Source: Halictus rubicundus (taxonomy: Eukaryota > Arthropoda > Insecta > Hymenoptera > Halictidae). From it: a stretch of 64,000 nt of DNA. This document shows, piece by piece, positions 54,351 through 64,000 of this stretch (position 1 is its first letter; each line of letters starts with the position of its first letter). The notes beneath the pieces are model-generated. The model saw only the letters and a program-made list of their open reading frames with translations. It was not told the origin of the DNA and did no database searches. A program made the position numbers and the translations under genes. The stretch lies in assembly GCF_050948215.1 (NCBI RefSeq), contig NW_027488993.1:62001-126000 (forward strand), read 5' to 3'.

Positions 54351-57300
54351 GATAGAGGATAGGATAGGATAAACGATAATATAGGATAGAGGATAGGATA
54401 TGATAGAGGATAGGATAAGATAGAGGATAGGATAGGATAGGATAGAGGATAGGATAGGATAGAGGATAGGATAGGATAGAGGATAGGATAGGATAGAGGA
54501 TAGGATAGGGTGGAGAATAGGATAGGATAGAGGATAGGATAGGATAGAGAATAGGATAGGATAGAGAATAGGATATAGGATTGGATAGGATAGAGGATAG
54601 AATAGGATAGAGGATAGGATAGGATAGAGGATAGGATAGGATAGAGGATAGGATAGGATAGAGAATAGGATAGGATAGAGGATAGGATAGGATAAACGAT
54701 AGGATAGGATAGAGTATACGATAGGATAGAGGATAGGATAGGATAGAGGATAGGATAGGATAGTGGATAGGATAGGATAGAGGATAGGATAGGATAGAGG
54801 ATACGATATAGGATTGGATAGGATAGAGAATAGAATAGGATAGAGGATAGGATAGGATAGAGGATAGGATAGGATAGAGAATAGGATAGGATAGAGGATA
54901 GGTTAGGATAGAGGATAGGATAGGATAGAGGATAGGATAGAATAGAGAATAGGATATAGGATTGGATAGGATAGCGGATAGGATAGGATAGAGGATAGGA
55001 TAGGATAGAGGATAGGATACGATAGAGGATAGGATAGAATAGAGAATAGGATATAGGATTGGATAGGATAGCGGATAGGATAGGATAGAGGATAGGATAG
55101 GATAGAGGATAGGATACGATAGAGGATAGGATAGGATAGAGGATAGGATAGGATAGCGAATAGGATAGGATAGAGGATAGGATAGGATAGCGAATAGGAT
55201 AGGATAGAGGATAGGATAGTATAGAGGATAGGATAGGATAGAGGATAGGATAGGATAGTGGATAGGATAGGATAGAGGATAGGATAGGATAGAGGATAGG
55301 ATAGGATAGTGGATTGGATAGGATATAGGATAGGATACGATAGAGGATAGGATAGGATAGAGAATAGGATAGGATAGAGAATAGGATAGGATAGAGGATA
55401 GGATAGGATATAGGATAGGATAGGATAGAGGATAGGATAGGATAGCGAATAGGATAGGATAGAGGATAGGATAGGATAGCGAATAGGATAGGATAGATGA
55501 TAGGATAGGATAGAGGATAGGATAGGATGGAGAATAGGATAGGATAGAGGATAGGATAGGATAGAGAATAGGATAGGATAGAGAATAGGATAGGATAGAG
55601 GATACTATACGATAGAGGATAGGATAGGATAGAGGATAGGATAGGATAGAGGATAGGATAGGATAGCGAATAGGATAGGATAGAGGATAGGATAGGATAG
55701 AGGATAGGATAGGATAGAGGATAGGATAGGATAGAGGATAGGATAGGATAGAGGATAGGATACGATAGAGGATAGGATAGGATAGAGGATACGATATAGG
55801 ATTGGATAGGATAGAGGATAGGATACGATAGAGGATAGGATAGGATAGAGGATAGGATAGGATAGGGGATAGGATAGGATAGAGGATAGGATAGGATAGG
55901 GGATAGGATAGGATAGAGGATAGGATAGGATATGATAGAGGATAGGATATAGGAATGGATAGAATAGAGGATAGGATAGAGGATAGGATATCATAGAGGA
56001 TGGGATAGGATAGAGAATAGTATATAGGATTGGATAGGATAGCGGATAGGATAGGATAGAGGATAGGATAGGATAGAGGATAGGATTTGATAGTGGATAG
56101 GATAGGATAGAGGATAGGATAGGATAGAGGATAGAGGATAGGATAGGATAGTGGATTGGATAGGATATAGGATAGGATACGATAGAGGATAGGATAGGAT
56201 AGAGAATAGGATAGGATAGAGGATAGGATATAATAGAGGATAGGATAGGATAGAGGATAGGATAGGATAGAGGATAGGATAGGATAGAGGATAGGATGGG
56301 ATAGAGGATAGGATAGAGGATAGGATAGGATAGAGGATAGGATAGGTAATTGGAAAGGATAAAGTATAGGATAAGGTAGAGGATAGGATAGGATAGAGGA
56401 TATAATAGGATAGAGGATAGGATAGAGGATAGGATAGGATAGAGGATAGGATAGGATAGAGGATAGGATAGGATAGAGGATAGGATAGGATAGAGGATAG
56501 GATTGGATAGAGGATAGGATAGGATAGAGGATAGGATAGGATAGAGGATAGGATAGGATAGAGGATAGGATAGGATAGAGGATAGGATAGGATAGAGGAT
56601 AGGATAGGATAGAGGATAGGATAGGATAGAGGATAGGATAGGATAGAGGATAGGATAGGATAGAGGATAGGATAGGATAGAGGATAGGATAGGATAGAGG
56701 ATATAATAGGATTGAGGGAAGGATAGGATAGAGGATAGGATAGGATAGAGGATAGGATAGGAAAGTGGATAGGATAGGATAGAGGATAGGATAGGATAGA
56801 GGATAGGATAGGATAGAGGATAGGATAGGATAGAGGATAGGATGGGATAGAGGATAGGATAGAGGATAGGATAGGATAGAGGATAGGATAGGATAGAGGA
56901 TAGGATAGGATAGAGGATAGGATAGGATAGAGGATAGGATAGGATAGAGGATAGGATAGGATAGAGGATAGGATGGGATAGAGGATAGGATAGAGGATAG
57001 GATAGGATAGAGGATAGGATAGGATAGAGGATAGGATAGGATAGAGGATAGGATACGATAGAGGATAGGATAGGATAGAGGATAGGATAGGATAGAGGAT
57101 AGGATAGGATAGAGGATAGGATAGGATAGAGGATAGGATGGGATAGAGGATAGGATAGAGGATAGGATAGGATAGAGGATAGGATAGGATAGAGGATAGG
57201 ATAGGATAGAGGATAGGATAGGATAGAGGATAGGATAGGATAGAGGATAGGATAGGATAGAGGATAGGATAGGATAGAGGATAGGATAGGATAGAGGATA

Positions 57301-58073
57301 GGATAGGATAGAGGATAGGATAGGATAGAGGATAGGATAGGATAGAGGATAGGATAGGATAGAGAATAGGATAGGATAGAGGATAGGATAGGATAGAGGA
57401 TAGGATAGGATAGAGGATATAATAGGATAGGATAGAGGATAGGATAGGATAGAGGATAGGATAGGATAGAGGATAGGATAGGATAGAGGATAGGATAGGA
57501 TAGAGGATAGGATAGGATAGAGGATAGGATAGGATAGAGGATAGGATAGGATAGAGGATAGGATAGAGGATAGGATAGGATAGAGGATAGGAATGAGGAT
57601 AGGATAGGATAGAGGATCGGATAGAGGATAGGATAGGATAGAGGATAGGATAGGATAGAGGATAGGATAGGTAATTGGATAGCATAGAGAGTAGGATAAG
57701 GTAGAGGATAGTATAGGATAGAGGATAGGATAGGATAGATGATAGGATAGTATAGAGGATAGGATAGGATAGAGGATAGGATAGGATAGAGGATAGGGTA
57801 GGATAGAGGATAGGATAGGATAGAGGATAGGATAGGATAGAGGATAGGATAGGATAGAGGTTAGGATAGGTAATTGGATAGGATAGAGTATAGGATAAGG
57901 TAGAGGATAGGATAGGATAGAGGATATAATAGGATAGGGGATAGTATAGGATAGAGGATAGGATAGGATAGAGGATAGGATAGGATAAAGGATAGGATAG
58001 AATAGAGGATAGGATAGGATAAAGGATGGGATAGGATAGAGGATAGGATAGGATAGGATAGAGGATAGGATAG

Positions 58074-58206
58074 GATAGAGGATAGGATAGAGGATAGGAT
58101 AGAGGATAGGATAGAGGATAGGATAGAGGATAGGATAGAGGATAGGATAGAGGATAGGATAGAGGATAGGATAGAGGATATGATAGAGGATAGGATAGAG
58201 GATAGG
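58074..58206. repeat. Pure 12-mer run (AGGATAGAGGAT)n
   Basis: About eleven consecutive 12-bp units of one 5-mer plus one 7-mer, broken by a single GATATGATAG variant. An equivalent run lies 4135 bp on at about 62209-62341. Confidence 0.85.
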
Positions 58207-59416
58207 ATAGGATAGAGGATCGGATAGAGGATAGGATAGGATAGAGGATAGGATAGAGGATAGGATAGGATAGGATAGAGGATAGGATAGGATAGAGGAT
58301 AGGATAGAGGATAGGATAGAGGATAGGATTGGATAGAGGATCGGATAGAGGATAGGATAGGATAGAGGATAGGATAGGATAGAGGATAGGATAGGTAATT
58401 GGATAGCATAGAGAGTAGGATAAGGTAGAGGATAGTATAGGATAGAGGATAGGATAGGATAGAGGATAGGATTGGATAGAGGATAGGATAGAGGATAGGA
58501 TAGAGGATAGGATAGAGGATAGGATAGCGGATAGGATAGGACAGAGGATAGGATAGGATAGAGGATAGGATAGGATAGAGGATAGGATAGGATAGAGGAT
58601 AGGATGGGATAGAGGATAGGATAGAGGATAGGATAGGATAGAGGATAGGATAGGATAGAGGATAGGATAGAGGATAGGATAGAGGATAGGATAGAGGATA
58701 GGATAGAGGATATGATAGAGGATAGGATAGAGGATAGGATAGGATAGAGGATCGGATAGAGGATAGGATAGGATAGAGGATAGGATAGAGGATAGGATAG
58801 AGAATAGGATAGGATAGAGGATAGGATAGGATAGAGGATCGGATAGAGGATAGGATAGGATAGAGGATAGGATAGAGGATAGGATAGAGGATAGGATAGC
58901 GGATAGGATAGGACAGAGGATAGGATAGGATAGAGGATAGGATAGGATAGAGGATAGGATAGGATAGAGGATAGGATGGGATAGAGGATAGGATAGAGGA
59001 TAGGATAGGATAGAGGATAGGATAGGATAGAGGATAGGGTAGGATAGAGGATAGGATAGGATAGAGGATAGGATAGGATAGAGGATAGGATAGGAAATAG
59101 GATAGGATAGGATAGAGGCTAGGATAGGATAGAGGATAGGATAGGACAGAGGATAGGATAGGATAGAGGATAGGATAGGATAGAGGATAGGATAGGATAG
59201 AGGTTAGGATAGGTAATTGGATAGGATAGAGTATAGGATAAGGTAGAGGATAGGATAGGATAGAGGATATAATAGGATAGGGGATAGTATAGGATAGAGG
59301 ATATGATAGGATAGAGGATAGGATAGGATAAAGGATAGGATAGAATAGAGGATAGGATAGGATAAAGGATGGGATAGGATAGAGGATAGGATAGGATAGG
59401 ATAGAGGATAGGATAG

Positions 59417-59560
59417 GATAGAGGATAGGATAGAGGATAGGATAGAGGATAGGATAGAGGATAGGATAGAGGATAGGATAGAGGATAGGATAGAGGATAG
59501 GATAGAGGATAGGATAGAGGATAGGATAGAGGATATGATAGAGGATAGGATAGAGGATAG
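59417..59560. repeat. Pure 12-mer run (AGGATAGAGGAT)n
   Basis: About twelve 12-bp units with one GATATGATAG variant near the right end. The duplicate is at about 63552-63695. A shorter run lies at about 58656-58740 (duplicate about 62791-62875). Confidence 0.85.
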
Positions 59561-61886
59561 GATAGGATAGAGGATCGGATAGAGGATAGGATAGGATAGA
59601 GGATAGGATAGAGGATAGGATAGCGGATAGGATAGGACAGAGGATAGGATAGGATAGAGGATAGGATAGGATAGAGGATAGGATAGGATAGAGGATAGGA
59701 TAGGATAGAGGATAGGATAGGATAGAGGATAGGATAGGATAGAGGATAGGATAGGATAGAGGATAGGATAGGATAGGATAGAGGATAGGATAGGATAGGA
59801 TAGAGGATAGGATAGGATAGAGGATAGGATAGGATAGAGGATAGGATAGGATAGAGGATAGGATAGGATAGAGGATAGGATAGGATAGGATAGAGGATAG
59901 GATAGGATAGAGGATAGGATAGGATAGAGGATAGGATAGGATAGAGGATAGGATGGGATAGAGGATAGGATAGAGGATAGGATAGGGTAGAGGATAGGAT
60001 AGGTAATTGGAAAGGATAAAGTATAGGATAAGGTAGAGGATAGGATAGGATAGAGGATATAATAGGATAGAGGATAGGATAGAGGATAGGATAGGATAGA
60101 GGATAGGATGGGATAGAGGATAGGATAGAGGATAGGATAGGATAGAGGATAGGATAGGATAGAGGATAGGATAGGATAGAGGATAGGATAGGATAGAGGA
60201 TAGGATAGGATAGAGGATAGGATAGGATAGAGGATAGGATAGGATAGAGGATAGGATAGGATAGAGGATAGGATAGGATAGAGGATAGGATAGGATAGAG
60301 GATAGGATAGGATAGAGGATAGGATAGGATAGAGGATAGGATAGGATAGAGGATAGGATAGGATAGAGGATAGGATGGGATAGAGGATAGGATAGAGGAT
60401 AGGATAGGGTAGAGGATAGGATAGGTAATTGGAAAGGATAAAGTATAGGATAAGGTAGAGGATAGGATAGGATAGAGGATATAATAGGATAGAGGATAGG
60501 ATAGAGGATAGGATAGGATAGAGGATAGGATAGGATAGAGGATAGGATAGGATAGAGGATAGGATAGGATAGAGGATAGGATGGGATAGAGGATAGGATA
60601 GAGGATAGGATAGGATAGAGGATAGGATAGGATAGAGGATAGGATAGGATAGAGGATAGGATAGGATAGAGGATAGGATAGGATAGAGGATAGGATAGGA
60701 TAGAGGATAGGATAGGATAGAGGATAGGATAGGATAGAGGATAGGATAGGATAGAGGATAGGATAGGATAGAGGATAGGATAGGATAGAGGATAGGATAG
60801 GATAGAGGATAGGATAGGATAGAGGATAGGATAGGATAGAGGATAGGATAGGATAGAGGATAGGATGGGATAGAGGATAGGATAGAGGATAGGATAGGAT
60901 AGAGGATAGGATAGGTAATTGGAAAGGATAAAGTATAGGATAAGGTAGAGGATAGGATAGGATAGAGGATATAATAGGATAGAGGATAGGATAGAGGATA
61001 GGATAGGATAGAGGATAGGATAGGATAGAGGATAGGATAGGATAGAGGATAGGATAGGATAGAGGATAGGATAGGATAGAGGATAGGATAGGATAGAGGA
61101 TAGGATAGGATAGAGGATAGGATAGGATAGAGGATAGGATAGGATAGAGGATAGGATAGGATAGAGGATAGGATAGGATAGAGGATAGGATAGGATAGAG
61201 GATAGGATAGGATAGAGGATAGGATAGGATAGAGGATAGGATAGGATAGAGGATAGGATAGGATAGAGGATAGGATAGGATAGAGGATAGGATAGGATAG
61301 AGGATATAATAGGATTGAGGGAAGGATAGGATAGAGGATAGGATAGGATAGAGGATAGGATAGGAAAGTGGATAGGATAGGATAGAGGATAGGATAGGAT
61401 AGAGGATAGGATAGGATAGAGGATAGGATAGGATAGAGGATAGGATGGGATAGAGGATAGGATAGAGGATAGGATAGGATAGAGGATAGGATAGGATAGA
61501 GGATAGGATAGGATAGAGGATAGGATAGGATAGAGGATAGGATAGGATAGAGGATAGGATGGGATAGAGGATAGGATAGAGGATAGGATAGGATAGAGGA
61601 TAGGATAGGATAGAGGATAGGATAGGATAGAGGATAGGATAGGATAGAGGATAGGATAGGATAGAGGATAGGATAGGATAGAGGATAGGATAGGATAGAG
61701 GATAGGATAGGATAGAGGATAGGATAGGATAGAGGATAGGATAGGATAGAGGATAGGATAGGATAGAGGATAGGATAGGATAGAGAATAGGATAGGATAG
61801 AGGATAGGATAGGATAGAGGATAGGATAGGATAGAGGATATAATAGGATAGGATAGAGGATAGGATAGGATAGAGGATAGGATAGG

Positions 61887-64000
61887 ATAGAGGATAGGAT
61901 AGGATAGAGGATAGGATAGGATAGAGGATAGGGTAGGATAGAGGATAGGATAGGATAGAGGATAGGATAGGATAGAGGATAGGATAGGATAGAGGTTAGG
62001 ATAGGTAATTGGATAGGATAGAGTATAGGATAAGGTAGAGGATAGGATAGGATAGAGGATATAATAGGATAGGGGATAGTATAGGATAGAGGATAGGATA
62101 GGATAGAGGATAGGATAGGATAAAGGATAGGATAGAATAGAGGATAGGATAGGATAAAGGATGGGATAGGATAGAGGATAGGATAGGATAGGATAGAGGA
62201 TAGGATAGGATAGAGGATAGGATAGAGGATAGGATAGAGGATAGGATAGAGGATAGGATAGAGGATAGGATAGAGGATAGGATAGAGGATAGGATAGAGG
62301 ATAGGATAGAGGATATGATAGAGGATAGGATAGAGGATAGGATAGGATAGAGGATCGGATAGAGGATAGGATAGGATAGAGGATAGGATAGAGGATAGGA
62401 TAGGATAGGATAGAGGATAGGATAGGATAGAGGATAGGATAGAGGATAGGATAGAGGATAGGATTGGATAGAGGATCGGATAGAGGATAGGATAGGATAG
62501 AGGATAGGATAGGATAGAGGATAGGATAGGTAATTGGATAGCATAGAGAGTAGGATAAGGTAGAGGATAGTATAGGATAGAGGATAGGATAGGATAGAGG
62601 ATAGGATTGGATAGAGGATAGGATAGAGGATAGGATAGAGGATAGGATAGAGGATAGGATAGCGGATAGGATAGGACAGAGGATAGGATAGGATAGAGGA
62701 TAGGATAGGATAGAGGATAGGATAGGATAGAGGATAGGATGGGATAGAGGATAGGATAGAGGATAGGATAGGATAGAGGATAGGATAGGATAGAGGATAG
62801 GATAGAGGATAGGATAGAGGATAGGATAGAGGATAGGATAGAGGATATGATAGAGGATAGGATAGAGGATAGGATAGGATAGAGGATCGGATAGAGGATA
62901 GGATAGGATAGAGGATAGGATAGAGGATAGGATAGAGAATAGGATAGGATAGAGGATAGGATAGGATAGAGGATCGGATAGAGGATAGGATAGGATAGAG
63001 GATAGGATAGAGGATAGGATAGAGGATAGGATAGCGGATAGGATAGGACAGAGGATAGGATAGGATAGAGGATAGGATAGGATAGAGGATAGGATAGGAT
63101 AGAGGATAGGATGGGATAGAGGATAGGATAGAGGATAGGATAGGATAGAGGATAGGATAGGATAGAGGATAGGGTAGGATAGAGGATAGGATAGGATAGA
63201 GGATAGGATAGGATAGAGGATAGGATAGGAAATAGGATAGGATAGGATAGAGGCTAGGATAGGATAGAGGATAGGATAGGACAGAGGATAGGATAGGATA
63301 GAGGATAGGATAGGATAGAGGATAGGATAGGATAGAGGTTAGGATAGGTAATTGGATAGGATAGAGTATAGGATAAGGTAGAGGATAGGATAGGATAGAG
63401 GATATAATAGGATAGGGGATAGTATAGGATAGAGGATATGATAGGATAGAGGATAGGATAGGATAAAGGATAGGATAGAATAGAGGATAGGATAGGATAA
63501 AGGATGGGATAGGATAGAGGATAGGATAGGATAGGATAGAGGATAGGATAGGATAGAGGATAGGATAGAGGATAGGATAGAGGATAGGATAGAGGATAGG
63601 ATAGAGGATAGGATAGAGGATAGGATAGAGGATAGGATAGAGGATAGGATAGAGGATAGGATAGAGGATATGATAGAGGATAGGATAGAGGATAGGATAG
63701 GATAGAGGATCGGATAGAGGATAGGATAGGATAGAGGATAGGATAGAGGATAGGATAGCGGATAGGATAGGACAGAGGATAGGATAGGATAGAGGATAGG
63801 ATAGGATAGAGGATAGGATAGGATAGAGGATAGGATAGGATAGAGGATAGGATAGGATAGAGGATAGGATAGGATAGAGGATAGGATAGGATAGAGGATA
63901 GGATAGGATAGGATAGAGGATAGGATAGGATAGGATAGAGGATAGGATAGGATAGAGGATAGGATAGGATAGAGGATAGGATAGGATAGAGGATAGGATA
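61887..64000. repeat. 4135-bp-offset duplication, copy 2, cut by the window end
   Basis: This is the partner of 57752-59865. It contains the same three cassettes (62004, 62529, 63347) with spacings 525 and 818, the same 12-mer runs and the same rare variants (GATTGGATAGAGGATCGG, GAGGCTAGG, GGAAATAGG). The shared block probably continues past base 64000. Confidence 0.83.

Larger units (their letters stand above)
35900..56160. repeat. Satellite array, domain C
   Basis: The same 5- and 7-mer satellite carries a different set of variants. GTGGATTGGATAGGATATAGG recurs from about 37327 to 56152, with about 18 sites (for example 38811, 41768, 43288, 46525, 49590, 52037, 55311). GAGTATACGATAGG replaces GAGGATACGATAGG, and TAGATAATAGG, TAGCGAATAGG and GGGTGGGGAATAGG appear. 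Several blocks are near-identical tandem duplications (see separate entries). No gene, RNA gene or transposon is visible. Edges are approximate and defined only by marker variants. Confidence 0.9.
57752..59865. repeat. 4135-bp-offset duplication, copy 1 (2114 bp)
   Basis: The block from 57752 matches 61887-64000 at a constant offset of 4135 bp with no difference found at the places I compared (57790-57970, 58075-58550, 59200-59340, 59760-59865). Base 57751 (T) against 61886 (G) marks the left edge. The right edge is unknown because copy 2 reaches the window end. Confidence 0.83.
56345..63355. repeat. GGTAATTGG cassette family marking higher-order units
   Basis: GGTAATTGG starts at 56345, 57670, 57869, 58394, 59212, 60002, 60424, 60914, 62004, 62529 and 63347. 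Each is followed by a variant tail and then GGATAAGGTAGAGG. Three tail types occur: AAAGGATAAAGTATA (56345, 60002, 60424, 60914), ATAGCATAGAGAGTA (57670, 58394, 62529) and ATAGGATAGAGTATA (57869, 59212, 62004, 63347). The spacings 525 then 818 occur twice. The units starting at 60002 and 60424 are 422 and 490 bp, differing by 68 bp, four 17-mers. The cassette acts as a register mark for unit boundaries. Confidence 0.85.
56161..64000. repeat. Satellite array, domain D (most homogeneous)
   Basis: Long runs of unbroken 17-mers (for example about 56570-56700, 60130-60370, 61010-61300) and of 12-mers distinguish this domain. The GTGGATTGGATAGG and AATATACG variants of domain C are absent. Instead a GGTAATTGG cassette recurs eleven times, and ATATAATAGG, GATGGGATAGAGG, AGCGGATAGGATAGGACAGAGG and GATCGGATAGAGG are the common variants. 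I see no gene. The array runs off the right end of the window. Confidence 0.93.

Noticed and set aside
11740..62544. Minus-strand open frames of 75-1142 codons throughout the right arm (for example 15866-17896, 17257-20685, 35860-38964, 55991-57685)
   Set aside because: Same artefact of a stop-free repeat: no non-repeat domain, no splice or start context, and many overlap each other in different frames.
56345..63355. CRISPR-like array of repeats and spacers in the GGTAATTGG region
   Set aside because: The intervening sequence is itself satellite, spacing varies from 199 to 1325 bp, and the context is a eukaryotic retrotransposon.
1..64000. Authentic terminal telomere repeat
   Set aside because: No run of TTAGG, TTAGGG or another known telomere repeat occurs. 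The 17-mer satellite with higher-order structure fits an internal or subtelomeric array better, so this is kept only as a hypothesis about origin.

Overview
The window is almost entirely one simple satellite DNA array, running off both ends, interrupted once by a GC-rich non-LTR retrotransposon (LINE) at 5989-11511. There are no host genes, tRNAs, rRNAs or CRISPR arrays that I can support. A LINE with an APE-type endonuclease, a reverse transcriptase and CCHC zinc knuckles, lying in tens of kilobases of satellite, means an animal genome. The ORF1/ORF2 motif style fits the R1 clade (R1, TRAS, SART, Waldo and relatives) and so suggests an arthropod, probably an insect. Genus or order cannot be read from the sequence.

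Layout: (A) 1-5988, left satellite arm, ending in three head-to-tail copies of a roughly 1.3 kb higher-order unit. (LINE) 5989-11511, plus strand: ORF1 lacking its 5' end, ORF2 (endonuclease, RT, C-terminal zinc knuckle) with one frameshift at an 11-G run, a 411-nt 3' UTR and a 27-nt poly(A) tail, flanked by a perfect 21-nt target-site duplication. (B) 11512 to about 35900, the same satellite domain continued. (C) about 35900-56160, a domain with different diagnostic variants and near-identical tandem duplications of 1520 and 1748 bp. (D) about 56160-64000, the most homogeneous domain, with pure 17-mer and 12-mer runs and a recurring GGTAATTGG cassette.

The satellite is written with two 'letters': a 5-mer AGGAT and a 7-mer AGAGGAT. 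The commonest word is 5+5+7 = 17 bp; 5+7 = 12 bp words and longer 5-mer runs also occur. The plus strand is G-rich and nearly free of C, as the G strand of a telomere is. Its complement contains no stop codon in any frame, so very long meaningless minus-strand ORFs arise.

The most interesting points are: an R1-clade element in a GGATA-type satellite, where several R1-clade families are known to target simple repeats or telomeres; a 23-nt satellite-like tract inside the element's own 3' UTR; an unoccupied paralogue of the insertion site at 26663-26683 in the same window; and ORF1 and ORF2 in the same reading frame, separated by a single TAG with no ATG to start ORF2. All comparisons were made by eye, so block edges are approximate unless a base-exact statement is made.
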